A stretch of DNA of 64,000 nt, from positions 35,899 through 99,898 of the forward strand of contig JALNQF010000160.1 of NCBI GenBank assembly GCA_028456385.1, written 5' to 3'. The stretch is from Ophiosphaerella korrae (taxonomy: Eukaryota; Ascomycota; Dothideomycetes; Pleosporales; Phaeosphaeriaceae). Below the pieces are notes generated by a model, which saw only the letters and a program-made list of their open reading frames with translations, was not told where the DNA came from and did not search any database. The position numbers and the translations under genes were made by a program. This document shows, in pieces, positions 1-17,015 of the stretch; within the stretch, counting starts at the first letter, position 1; every line of letters begins with the position of its first letter.

Positions 1-259
1 GGAGTAGCCCATACGAGGTACGACTACTTAGGTAAGGTCAACAACTTTATCTTAGCCCAATGATCAGTAAACGGCATTTAGTAATACATGTCCAAGGCGT
101 CATCGGTGTCTTACAAAAACTAAGAATTTGAACGAAGTAATCAATGCTCAAATAAATCTGGATCTGTGTTGAAAGCGAGTGTATGAAATCGGGTGTTATT
201 GCGTTTTGATGACTTGCGAACTAATCCCATACTCACACAACTCGTCCAAGTATTAATGT

Positions 260-1927
260 TTAAATGGTATACATGTACCTGGGATTATTCTCACCCATGT
301 CGGCAATCTCTTCCTCGGTCTTACCCTCCATCAAGTAATCATACTTCCCCTGTCTCTTCTTCTTGTTTTGCACTCGGAAATAGAAGTGCAGCGCTGTGTA
401 GAGTGCAATACCTACTGCCAGAAGCCCAATAGTTGCACCGTATCCAGGCAGGTACGTAGGCGCAGTGGAGCTGCTATACAAGAACGGCGATGCTACGCCT
501 GAGATGTTGCCGATAGTGATCTGCATCCCGCTAGCGAACGCTCGCTTGCCGTAACGTGGGTTATTGTTGTTGATCCATGTGAATGCTGCGCCTGTTGCGG
601 TCCATAAGCCGAGCGCGACGATGAACGTGCCACAGTAGCTTAGTACAAGGCCTTTGTTTACTATGAGGAAGATGTAGCCAACCATGCTGACTGCTAGCCC
701 GCCAATGCAGAATATACCTTTTTGTTGTATTCTGTCGCCGTACCATGCAGAGATGATATATGTTACGAAACCAGCAAAATAGACTGGGATAGTGAGGGCT
801 TGAACGATCTTCGGTGTCCAGCCTCCACCCATTCCGTTGATAATCGTTGGCAGAAAGACACTGAAACTGTACAGCATACCAAGTCCGACAAATTGTGCGA
901 TGGCAAAGGTATATGTCTTCCAGTCTTTGACACCGTCCATGACGTCCTTCTTGCTCATTTCTTGTGCAGATTTTGTCTGGCCAATTTCTGATTCTCGGAG
1001 AAGTACGAGAAGACCACGGTCGCCTTCCGATAGGAAACTTGCAGTCTCTGGGCTATTGGGTAGTACGAAGGGTGTGACGAATGCTGTTAGAATGGTGGGT
1101 ATGCCATTAACCAAGATGATCCAGCGCCAGCCACTCCATCCTGCGGCTCCATCAAGATCTCCGATAGCGTATGCCACTAGGCCACCTAGAGCACCCGAAA
1201 TGGCACTTGTTCCATAGAAATAGGCCTGTCGCAAAGCGAGATTACGTTTATTGTAGACTAAAATTATGTTAGAGTAGCGCCTTGGAATATGTAATGGATA
1301 CACGTACACATGGATAGATATAAAATCACTCCTGGGAAAAGGCCAGCTTCAAACATCCCAAGCAAAAGCCTGCATGCTACTAAAGCGCCGAAGCTGTTCA
1401 CAAATGCGCTGAAAGTGGCCACCAAACCCCAGAAGAAAACAAGGCCAGCGAGATATCGTGCTGGTTTGAGCCTTTTAATGATCATATTGGAAGGTGTCTC
1501 GAAGATCTGGGCGTTTTTAGCATTGAATTTCATAACGTGAACATAAATACTTACGACGTATGTGACAAAAAGGATTGATACAGCGATGATATATTGATCT
1601 CCCGTCATACCAAGATCTTTTTCTAGCCCGTATAGCTTTGCGTTGCCGATGTTGACTGCTGTACTTAGTATATTTCTACAGTATATTAGGGGTGTTAATA
1701 CCTCGGTCCATGAAGTTCATTAGGTAAATCCAACAAATCATAGGAATGATTCGAATATCTAATTTCCTTAAGAGCCGTGCCTCAGTCTCTTTGTCAATGA
1801 CTGCCGATGTCCTGATCTTCTCGACATCTTCTGTTTTCATTGGCGGAGTACCTGGGGTATCAGAGTCGAGATCTGTATCTTTGTGCTTCGAAATACCCAT
1901 GGCCGGTTCCTCGATGTTGTGAGTCAT
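260..1927 (-). CDS. MFS transporter, anion:cation symporter (allantoate permease-like) family
   Basis: Likely plasma-membrane symporter for an organic anion or vitamin-like solute; the substrate is not readable from sequence. Four exons fit: 1702-1927, 1555-1658, 1308-1506 and 260-1257, joined across introns of 43, 48 and 50 bp, giving 508 aa. The first join restores FMDRAVNIGNAKLYG, a hallmark of the ACS (Dal5-like) family, and the last restores LSMFYNKRNLALRQAYF, also typical. The hydrophilic N-terminus (about 60 residues) leads into about 12 hydrophobic segments, and the tail is charged (NKKKRQGKYDY). The start is the first in-frame ATG and the stop is TAA. Family assignment is strong; the substrate is unknown. 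Confidence 0.88.
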
Positions 1928-3563
1928 AATTGAGACGCAACGCAGCTCCGTAGAAATATAGATTCAAGGGTAACAGATCAAAAGCAAGCGTGTCGATCGC
2001 CGTTGCGAGACCGGTTGTTGGTGCATGTTGAACTTATAGTCTACCACCGGGGCGGAAGGGCACCAACCCCATGGGGTGGACGAGACATGCCATGCCTACT
2101 GAATCCTTGGGAAGGCGCCATTGACGTCGCTTAACCAAAGCTGACTGCTGAGCCTCGATGCAATCTGCTATGCTTAGATATAGAGCTCCACAGCAATCCG
2201 GTTGTCCGTGATTCGCTGAAGAGACGCGGTCTTCCTGCCTGATCTGGAGCCTTGGGTGAACAAGGCTTGGTTTAAGATTGGCGAACATAAAGAAGGAATC
2301 TATTAGAGGTCTTCACACCTAAGAACATACTTGGTGGAAGGTAGTTGAGAAGAAGTTGGTCCTATATATTTAATCCAATTTCTCCTTCAACATCTACATA
2401 GGATAGTCACAACAAAAAAAAAAGAAAATGATTACTCAATCGCTTTTTTGTTGATATTGGTGATCGCAATTCAAGTAAGTCTGAAGGGAACGCCCAAGAA
2501 GAGGGGTTCCTGGGTACGGAGCCCAAAGGGCATTTTCGACTCGTCTTTGGTCTACTTATCCACTCTGCCTGGAAAAGGCGGCATCTCAGAGGTCTTGTCT
2601 TTGATTTTATACTTGGCTTAGACGTGGCGCTTCCTATGGCCGATGTTGTTGTTAAATCCAAGGGGCTGCCGGGCTCTTAGCATACGTAATTGAGCTTGGC
2701 TTGCGGTACTTAACGTTGTCATTTATTATAGGCATTTGTAGCTTAGGATGACTCTAGTCCTGGGCAACATCATTCTGGCAAGTAGTTATTCTGGGTTAAA
2801 CCACGCCGTAAAGAGAGATTATCCGCTGGTCAGCGAGAGGTACAGTTTCGAAGTTCTTTTCTCGTTAGCGAATCGCGGGACATGACAGCCGCAGCCAAGG
2901 CGGGTTTGGCGTTGAATGTGGAGCACCGCGCACGTGTGTTACAGAGTAAGATGCATATTGTATGTCAAGAGAGGAAGCCGGTGAGTCGTCTTGACCTCGG
3001 CTTCGCCCTCACGGGGCCCAGTAACTGGTTGCGAGGGTTGAACGTGGAGCCGGGCAAGTGGAAAGTTGAAGCATTACACAATTGTGGATCCTTAGACCCA
3101 TGAACTTTCCCAGAGCTAGTGCGCTAGCCGCCCTATGGAGGTATTTATGCAGAGATATTGGAATTCGTGGAGAAGCTTCATCTTTCTGGAAATGGGTGTT
3201 CGTGCTGATTCAATCGAGGTGCATTTTCAAAGCAAACCATATACATAGTTAGAAATGTACCGGGAGGACGAGACTATATCCTTAATACTCGGATGGATTA
3301 TCATTCTCAGATGCTCTGCGTGGCCATAGAGATGGACATGAACCACCCGCGGCCGACAACAACCGCGCGTTCTGTACGAGATACCAACAAATCGGAATCT
3401 ACTTGGCTCACACTCCAATTCGGCACTTGGTTTTCAGGGACTTCGTCTTGATAACCGCCTGTCCGGAACGATTTTCTTGGAAGGCGGAGATAATCCACGT
3501 GGAGACCCCTCTATGCGCGTCAAAGACTGGTTGTCCCTCGGAATGATCTTGGTAGCCTGTCCT
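1928..3563. other. Intergenic, no gene supported
   Basis: About 1.6 kb between the 5' end of the MFS gene and the 3' end of the pyroglutamyl peptidase gene. Open frames of 60-85 codons occur on both strands, but none shows a recognisable domain or a credible exon chain. It presumably includes the MFS promoter next to 1928. A single CCGCGG hexamer lies near 3347. Confidence 0.5.
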
Positions 3564-4364
3564 CTATGCTCGCGATCCCGATAGCGCTCTGATTAATTCC
3601 TCTGTGACTCTTACTCCCACATTTACCTCCTCTTCCGTTTCAAGTTTCGGCACATGGAAGAAAACGACGTCCCTTGCTCCTTTCCGCTTTTGCATCTCGA
3701 ACATACTGATGTAGTACTGGAAACCACACACGTATGTTCCCACATCGTCACTAGGTCGCACGTCAACCAGTTGTCTACCTTTACTTTGGCATTTTCCTTT
3801 CGCCTTTGATGACTGATGAGGTGTGGGAGTTATTGGTAGAGTCAGGGATGAGCATGCCTCTTGGCATACAGAGGCTATAGATTCTATATCGAAGGAAGTA
3901 ACCAGGGAGGATGCAGACTTTCCAAACGTCTTTTTGTTCTCAGCTCGGGTGAACACTTTGCGGTCAATATCGGGAATGTCATGATAACCTTCTTTGGGCG
4001 AGCTCTTCTCAATTTTGAATACAGCTGGGGCACTATCGACATCCAAGCCCATGTGTATGATGGCATTTGGGGCATGTTGATCAATGACGTGAGATAACTG
4101 TGCCAGGATTTTGTGGTATGCTGCTGGTGTGGGATCTGGTGGTACTACAACGTTGATGGTCTCGCCGTTTGGGCCAGTCAACGAGGTTGGGAGTTGGCGC
4201 GCGATTTCCCATGATGGGTTGGTGTTGATGTCCAAAAAGGGCTTAACGTGGGTTAGCTGAACGGGCTAGTGTTGGGCTGAACACAGGTCTCAGCTCTCAG
4301 CTCTCAGTAGACTAACGCCGAAGCCGGTGACTAGCACCGTGGTGTCGAATTGTGGAGCTGACAT
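3564..4364 (-). CDS. Pyroglutamyl-peptidase I (peptidase family C15)
   Basis: Cytosolic cysteine peptidase that removes N-terminal pyroglutamate from peptides. Two exons: 4317-4364 encodes the first 16 residues, ending VLVTGFG; a 75-bp intron (GTTAGT...AAG) follows; exon 2 (3564-4241) opens PFLDINTNPSWEIA. The join recreates the family signature in which GFGPF is followed by NPSWEIA, so the start at 4364 is preferred over an internal Met. The catalytic Cys is visible in GTYVCGFQYY and the His in FFHVP. The predicted 241 aa is close to the family length. It is divergent from AROM across 822 bp. Confidence 0.87.
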
Positions 4365-9935
<5,571 letters not shown>

Positions 9936-10352
9936 GATTTGAACATTTACTAACAATTCGCGGGATGTTGTCATGAACGGGTAATCGTTGGAGACTATGC
10001 TATGAACAGCGTGACAAGGTTCAGGGTAGTAAATGAAATGGATAGAAAAAGGATCAGCTTTACGCCTAGCATTTACTCTATGAATGGTTGTAGTGTTTTA
10101 GCATGCGTTAATGCTGTTTGACTTCGTCCCTGTGCTGACGGTTCCCATTCCTTGACGGCGTTCTTGGCATTAGCATGAGCTATTTCTTGTTACACGACAT
10201 CATGTGCAAGGAGCGCCACAAAGTTAGGAAATGTTTGTTGTACACAATCATTTCACAACAAGTTTTTCACGTCCCAAATCGCATTCACACGCCCTGAAGC
10301 GCCTCTGCATTCGTCAGAAACGATCAGCCAGTTACGCGAGACAAATCACCAG
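9936..10352. other. Intergenic between AROM and a disordered-protein gene
   Basis: Contains the AROM 3' end, possibly including a short terminal exon. A CTAAC-like branch site lies near 9950 and a candidate CAG acceptor near 10007, giving eight codons and TGA. No independent gene is seen. Confidence 0.4.
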
Positions 10353-12419
10353 ATGCTCGTTTTCACTCATACAGCTACTTCCGGGGAGACTCGGGCTCCT
10401 AGTACGAATCGAAGGCCCGCTGGAGATAAAAGGTCTTTTAAAACGCCTCTTGAATCGCCCAATAAGTCACCGGCGGAGTCTGAGAAAAGCTCAACTTCAA
10501 CCCCACTGTACAAACGCTTTCTGAATGAGGTTAGTATGGCCAGAACGCCACCACGTACCCCCAGTCCTGTAAAGGGTATGGGCAATATAGAGAAGGAACA
10601 AAGTAGTACTGTAAAGGGGAGGTCAAGTCCGTCGAGACTGACGCTAGAAGTTGGACGTGATGGATTTTATTTTTCATATGATTTGCCACTAAGTAAGGTT
10701 ACACCGAAGAAAGATGGAAGTAAGACAAGTACTGGTAAAGCGGTGGGTATAGGTACCCAGGGGAGAGCGTTGAAGAAGGATGAATGTGTTGAAGCGAGTT
10801 GGAACACACCAACTAAAAGCCCAGGGAAAAACACAACGATGTGTGGGTCGAAACACAATCCAACACCAAAGGGCATACAGAAACGCGGAACGAGCCTCGA
10901 AGTATCGCCCACGAAAATGACGCCTGCAAACCGACAACCGACTTCACAGATTCCAGAAGAGGTCTCGAGAAAGTTGTCTGACACGAAAACGGAAGTCGCA
11001 CTCGCTACCGGGCCTAGCACACATGCCATGGCATTTGCATCTCATACGTCGGCGTCTCAGATCAAACACAATATGTCGACACGGAAAAAGTCGTTCAATA
11101 TTAGGGAGCTGATAGTTGGTCTCAAAAATCACGCTGCTGCAAACTGCGGACCGGTTGATAAGTCTGCTGGGAAGGCCGATGTCTTGGGCCTGCCTACGTC
11201 GCTGAAAACAGCTGCAGAAAAACACGGGATACATACGTCCGGCAAGAAACCTAATCTTTTAGATGCATGTTCAAAGAAATTGCTGCCGGATTCGATTGAT
11301 AAACTATCTCGAAAGAACGAAATGCTATCTCAGTCTTCCCTATTGTTGTTCTCACCACGGGAACTAGGAGCAGAAAGGAAGCTGGAACTTGAGGCGAGGG
11401 CGACCTCGCCTTCACCTGAACACAAAAAGGTGAAACGAAAGTCATTGCTTCCAACTGTCTCCCGGACTTCTGACGTAGGCACGGATCCGCGGGTGTATCG
11501 AGCCATGTGTCAAGAGATGGAAGATATAAAGATGGCATTGGCTAACTCACTCGGTGTACGAGTTGTATTGAGTGGCAGGAAGAGAAACACGCTTGAGCTG
11601 CCAACTATGGGGGATCCACTGTTGAAGTCAGTTCATGGTGAAGCCATGATGAAGCCGCCAAGGAGGCCTGGACGTAGTGCAATGATTGGGTCGATTATGG
11701 TAAAGGAAACAGTAGCCTTGAGGGGTCAAGCTCAAATTCCTACAACGAACAAGTCACGCAAAGAAACGACGGAACGGAAGCGACAGAGCGAAGCCGTGGA
11801 TGCGTCTAAGCAGCCACGTATACAAACCAGTCGCATAGCATCTAGGCCAACACTGAACAAAAGCATGACCACGCCATCCTCTTTCAAGTCGACTACACGT
11901 CCCAACCTCGCCACAAGAGGCAAGAATCTTTCTTCCATCCCGCGAGGCACAAGGAAATCCTTTTTCGATACACCCACTCTGCGTCTACCTGGCGAAAAAC
12001 CCTCACTCAAAACTGCCGAGCCCGCGGAAACACAACCCACATTCGCTAGTGCTCTAGATATTGCATCTGTAATCCGAGAATGGAACACTCCGCCTCCCAA
12101 CCTGACACCAGAGGATGCACGCGACGCCAAAACACCCACACGGCGAAGTGATGGAGGCGAAGACGATGACGATGACAGCATTACAGTAACTGTACACCAA
12201 ATTCAAACACCGTCCCGGAGTCATCGGAACCCTATTCCATCGCCCATGCCAAGGACACCAGCACAAAAAAAGCTGCGTGCGAAGATGCAAGGTACAGAGA
12301 GGGCAGAGATGGTAGATGTGTATGCTACACGCACGCCGAGTAAAGAGATTGAAAAAAGTTTAGATCTAGCAATTGATGCCAAGATTGCTGCGGATAGGAG
12401 GATGTGTAATAGAGAGTGA
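10353..12419 (+). CDS. Hypothetical protein, S/T-P-rich and disordered
   Basis: I do not recognise this protein. The single open frame encodes 688 aa, rich in Ser, Thr, Pro, Lys and Arg, with many proline-directed phosphorylation-like sites (for example ARTPPRTPSPVKG) and basic clusters suggesting a nuclear or cytoskeletal regulator. The only segments that look ordered are a short region near residues 375-400 (DPRVYRAMCQEMEDIKMAL) and the C-terminal helix (KEIEKSLDLAIDAKIAADRR). The start is uncertain: a CAG acceptor-like site sits just after the first ATG and an upstream exon is possible. Codon use and the long open frame support a real gene. It lies downstream of AROM on the same strand. 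Confidence 0.7.
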   Translation: MLVFTHTATSGETRAPSTNRRPAGDKRSFKTPLESPNKSPAESEKSSTSTPLYKRFLNEVSMARTPPRTPSPVKGMGNIEKEQSSTVKGRSSPSRLTLEVGRDGFYFSYDLPLSKVTPKKDGSKTSTGKAVGIGTQGRALKKDECVEASWNTPTKSPGKNTTMCGSKHNPTPKGIQKRGTSLEVSPTKMTPANRQPTSQIPEEVSRKLSDTKTEVALATGPSTHAMAFASHTSASQIKHNMSTRKKSFNIRELIVGLKNHAAANCGPVDKSAGKADVLGLPTSLKTAAEKHGIHTSGKKPNLLDACSKKLLPDSIDKLSRKNEMLSQSSLLLFSPRELGAERKLELEARATSPSPEHKKVKRKSLLPTVSRTSDVGTDPRVYRAMCQEMEDIKMALANSLGVRVVLSGRKRNTLELPTMGDPLLKSVHGEAMMKPPRRPGRSAMIGSIMVKETVALRGQAQIPTTNKSRKETTERKRQSEAVDASKQPRIQTSRIASRPTLNKSMTTPSSFKSTTRPNLATRGKNLSSIPRGTRKSFFDTPTLRLPGEKPSLKTAEPAETQPTFASALDIASVIREWNTPPPNLTPEDARDAKTPTRRSDGGEDDDDDSITVTVHQIQTPSRSHRNPIPSPMPRTPAQKKLRAKMQGTERAEMVDVYATRTPSKEIEKSLDLAIDAKIAADRRMCNRE

Positions 12420-13072
12420 ATTTTTTTTTTTTTTTTTTTTAAATTAGGATGGGTGTCGATCTAGAGGATTATGAATTGAGGCAGGATTCGTCGGTGGTGT
12501 GAAATTGTTTGATATTCATTAGGGATGAGAAAAGTGTTTTAAGGTGTTGGGTCAGTACATGTAGCTATTCTGTATATCATTTTTGGTTTGCAATGGGCGT
12601 ATCAGATGCGTTTGCTAGTTGTGCTTCACATTCTCCGTATCTATATTAACACATTGCCCTTGAAATATTGAAATATGAAGCCGTGGCTTGAATATATTAG
12701 TTAGATATACACAAAGTACAAACTCTTCCTGTATCTTCGATTCATCGCCTAATTGTTCTCGATGCGATTGCTGAGTCTTTACCCACATTCCAGTATTCTC
12801 CCTTATAGTTTTCAAATCGGGGATGCCCATTAGTTGTGCTAAGAAATTAAAATTGATTTTAGCGACAGGAGCAACAAGGAAGCTGGTAGGTTGAATGCTC
12901 TTCTTACGATGCCTTAGCTTATGTTGTAGTATGGAGGGGCGATTCGAGATAGACTAGAGATTGATCATCAAATACACCACATTTGGCCGCCCCCCCCCCC
13001 CCTCCTCCCACAAAAGCAACAAGAGCATTCGAACATGTCATAAATTTCTATTCTATCGCACAGTCACTCTCC
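12420..13072. other. Convergent 3' intergenic region with T and C homopolymers
   Basis: Lies between the convergent ends of the disordered-protein gene and IDP. A run of about 20 T begins at 12421 and a run of C lies near 12991-13002. No gene is seen. Confidence 0.55.
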
Positions 13073-14599
13073 TTACAACTTCTCCTTTAAACTAGCCTTC
13101 AGCCTCCTCTCGACAGCATCTAAATACTCATTTGTAGTAACCCAGGCACTCCTCTCCTTCTTCCCACACGCAAGGGCAAGATCCTTGGTCATGATGCCAT
13201 CTTCGTTTACAGTGTCTACACAGGCCTTTTCTAGTTGCTCGGCGAAAACGACGAGCTCGGGGGTGTTATCGAGCTCGCCACGCTTAACGAGGCCTTGTGT
13301 CCATGCGTAGATGGAGGCAATAGGGTTTGTCGAGGTTTCGCGGCCCTTTTGGTGCTCGCGGTAGTGGCGGGTGACGGTGCCGTGGGCGGCTTCTGCTTCG
13401 AAGGTTTTGCCGTCAGGGGTGATGAGGACGGAGGTCATGAGGCCGAGGGAGCCGAAACCTTGGGCAACAATGTCGGATTGGACGTCGCCGTCATAGTCTG
13501 AATGGGGTTGTTAGTGCATGCATGCATGCTTGCGGGGAGGACGGATCGGATCAGACATACTCTTCATGGCGATGATGTAGCCGCCTTCACTCTTGATCAT
13601 CTGGGCTACCATGTCGTCAATCAGGCGGTGCTCGTACCAGATACCAGCGGCGTCAAAGTCCTTCTTGTACCGTGCCTCGTAGATTTCTTGGAAGACGTCC
13701 TTGAACTTTCCGTCGTAGGCCTTTAAGATGGTGTTCTTGGTGCTCATGTACAGGGGTAGCTTCTTGTCTAGCGCAAGCTTGAATGAAGAGTGGGCGAATC
13801 CCTTGATGGACTCAGTTGTGTTGTACTGTGTCTGGGCGACGCCTCCCTCGGCGGGGTAGTCGAAGACCTTGATGACCTCGGGCTTGCCGCCCTTTGGTGT
13901 GAAGACCATTTCGAGGGTGCCCTCGCCTTCAATAACACGGTCCTTTGCTCGGTACTGGTCGCCGAAAGCGTGACGGCCAATGATGATGGGCTGTTTCCAG
14001 CTTGGTACGAGACGGGGAATGGCGGGGATGACAATGGGTGCGCGGAAGACGGTTCCTCCTAGGTAGTTTCGGATAGTGCCGTTGGGCGACAGCCACATCT
14101 TCTTGAGCTTGAACTCCTCGACTCGCTGCTCGTCGGGGGTGATGGTGGCACACTTGACACCAACCGAGTATTTCTGGATAGCCTCGGCGGCATCGAGGGT
14201 GACTTGGTCGTTGGTCTGGTCGCGGTACTCCAGGCCCAGATCGTAGTACTTGAGGTCAATGTCGAGGTAGGGGTGGATGAACTTGTCCTTGATGACCTGC
14301 CAGATGATGCGGGTCATCTCATCGCCATCGAGCTCGACGACGGGGTTCTTGACCTTGATCTTCCTGATTCCCGTGGTCGAGGCCATCCTGTGCGGCTGGA
14401 ACTGGGGACAGAAGGCGGGTGTGGTGCCTGCGGGGCAGTTTGCGCGTGGTGGCCGTGTGTTGTTGAAGAACTGGGCCGATCTCGCAGGAGGGTGGGGAGC
14501 TAGACGGCGAGCAGCAAAGCCACGGATTTGGCGATGGGGAAGACGAGCAATTGAGGCAGCAGAGGCAGAGGAGCGGATAGCAGCAGTGGCAGGACTCAT
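13073..14599 (-). CDS. IDP1: NADP-dependent isocitrate dehydrogenase
   Basis: Oxidatively decarboxylates isocitrate to 2-oxoglutarate and makes NADPH. Exon 1 is 13561-14599 and exon 2 is 13073-13497; the 63-bp intron (GTATGT...CAG) joins MK to NYDGDVQSD. Predicted 487 aa. Residues 1-71 are rich in Arg, Ser and Ala, like a mitochondrial presequence. Met72 (ATG at 14384-14386) begins [20 protein letters not shown], the usual start of the cytosolic enzyme, so two isoforms from one gene are plausible, as known for Aspergillus idpA. Active-site regions such as [12 protein letters not shown] and the NADP-binding [11 protein letters not shown] are intact. The C-terminus, EKL, is not a canonical peroxisomal signal. 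Confidence 0.96.
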
Positions 14600-15357
14600 G
14601 GCGGGCGAGTTTTAAAGCAGTGGCTAGCCTCGGAAAAGAGCAGACGCAGGTGCAGGAGAGTTGGTAGCAGACGATGATTTCCGGCCGCGGGCAAGTTCCG
14701 ACAGGACAGGACGGGCAGGGTGAATTCGGGCAACGACAATGTGGGATGGCCAGGTGCCTATGGAAGTTGGCCGAGGGGCAAGAAATGGCCCGAGGCATGA
14801 AGCCACGAGAGCGCAGCTGCTTTGTACCCTCGCAGAGCCGCCGACTCGTGTGCGGCGCAATGGCCGTCCGCTTGAGCGGCTAATCCTGTACGGTGCTCCC
14901 GGCTTGGGTTGATTGCATGGACATGAGAAGATGCTTGCTTGGGGGTTGCATGCAGACGCTGTGGCCCGTCACGCGCAGCCTCGATCCTGCAAACGCGGGG
15001 CAGCCTGCACGACATCATACGCCACCAAGCCGGCAGTAGGTGGGAGGCGGGAGACAGACACAAACGACTAGTTGACCACGATGTGCACGAGGGGCCACGC
15101 CTCCTCTTATGCTCGTCCAGCCCAGCTCAATTCCAGCTCCAGTCGCCCTGCCGCACTCTCTTACCACACTCTCACCGCGCTCTTATCGATGAACATGTTC
15201 CCAAGCTCTGCGCCGAAAGAAAGTAGTCTCGAGTGCCTTCTTGCCTCACTCAATTCACCTGGTGAAGATTTGCTGCTTATCTGGTCCTAGCATGGATTGA
15301 ACCACACATCAGACTGTATATAGAATTTCAACTATCATGCGAACCTTGCCCACCCCC
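14600..15357. promoter_or_regulatory. IDP upstream region
   Basis: 758 bp of moderately GC-rich DNA between the IDP start and the 3' end of the next gene, which is on the same strand. It holds the IDP promoter and leader. Open frames here are short and overlapping, and I see no gene. Confidence 0.45.
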
Positions 15358-17015
15358 TTACAGCGTATACCTGAAAAAGGGCGACTTATCACCCATCTGC
15401 ATCAGCTCTTCCTCCGAATACTTCGCTCTAATTCCATCCTCGCCAAGCTCGGCAAGCATCGCATCCTTCTTCCTGTTTTCTTTCGCATACGCCCATCTCA
15501 AAACAAACGTCATGCCAATGCCGGCGCAACACATGGCTAAACTTGCCGCGAATCCAGTCGTATATTTGGGTGCCTCGCGGGCGAGGTAAATGTTGCTACC
15601 CATGATACCTCCCATGTTACCAACAGAGATAAGCAGGGCCATGCCAACTGCACGTTTAGAGCTTGGGGCGAGCGAGTTGCCAATCCATGATACAAGGCAT
15701 GTGAAAGGGCAGTACAGACCTGCCGCCACCGGGAACAAAAAACCATATGTTAGGCCCGGGTATTTAGGATGAGGAATTGCTAGCTGCGCGATGAACCCAC
15801 AAATGGCGATAGAGTATCCCGCGATGATCCAAGGAGATCGGATTTGAGAGAGGTCAGATCCCCACGCCCAAAGCAGTGTAATAATGGCAGCAAAGACGTA
15901 GATTGGAATAGTCAATAATTGAGCATTGGCCGCAGAGTATCCAAGACCGTTGATGACTGATGGCACCGTCGCTGTGAATCCGTAGACGCCAACCGTATTG
16001 GCCCAAAAAATAACGGTAGCAGCGTAAATTTTCCAATCAGATAGCCCAGCCAGGATGTGCTTTTTATCAATCTTATCGTTATTTGTCGTACGCCCAGCAC
16101 CTGAAGAAGAGTCGTTTGCCAGCCTGCGTACGAGCAGGTCACGTTCCGGCTGAGTGAGAAACTTGGCCGTCTCCGGGCTGTCGGGGAGGATTTTCCAAAT
16201 GACAAGACTCAGCGCAATCGGAATAAGACCCTCAATGAGGAAGATCCATTGCCACCCAGCAAGTCCTGAGATTCCATTCATTTTTTGAATACCGTATGCG
16301 AGTAGCCCTGAAAATGCCCCAGCAAGAGAGGCTGCGATATAAAACACGGCCATGCGACGTTGGAGTTCAAATCGGCGATACCAGAGCGTAAGGAGAAAGG
16401 TGGCTGCGGGGAAAAAGCCAGCCTATATTTCCACATCAGATACATGAACAAGAGCAGCATCACTCAGTTTGCATACCTCTGTTACGCCTAGAAAGAAACG
16501 CCCGGCAAGTAGACCACCATAACTGTTGACTATTCCCATGAGAGTCATGACAAGACCCCAACAGAACATAAGAATGGCCATCCAATATGACGGCCTCATC
16601 ATTTTCAGGACAATGTTGCTGGGGACTTCGAGAAGTGTGTATGGAATGAAGAAGATGGTCACAGCCGTGTTGTATTTGAGCGTGGAGGCCGGCATGTCGA
16701 GATCTTTGGTCATGCCTGCAATCTTCGCATTTCCGACTTTGAGGCTGTTAGCAACAATCCAAGGTGATTTACAACGAAACGACAACACATACTGTTACTA
16801 CGATCGATGAAAGCGACAAGATAGAGCAGCGACAACATGGGCACCAGTCTCAAGTCTACCTTTCGTAGAACCCGCGCCGACTCTGCCTCATCGAGTTCGA
16901 GCTGTTGCGCCTCGAGTTCGGCAGGAGAATCACTCGACTTTTCCACCACATGTTCGACCTTCTGATCTCCGGTCCAGACGGCATCTTGCTTAACATCGGC
17001 TGTATGCGAAGCCAT
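15358..17015 (-). CDS. MFS transporter, anion:cation symporter family
   Basis: Membrane symporter related to Dal5/Tna1-type permeases; the substrate is unknown. Three exons: 16793-17015, 16477-16736 and 15358-16422, total 515 aa. The first join, using an AAAG acceptor, gives FIDRSNIGNAKIAGMTKDL. The second, phase 0, gives GVTEAGFFPAATFLLTLWY, both canonical for the family. Translation starts at the ATG at 17015; the codon nine bases upstream is GTG. About 12 hydrophobic segments are visible. The ending, MGDKSPFFRYTL, matches the style of the first MFS gene in this window, suggesting related subfamilies. Confidence 0.9.

Noticed and set aside
13235..14503. Long open frames on the strand opposite IDP
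   Set aside because: They mirror the codon structure of the IDP gene and have no independent domains.
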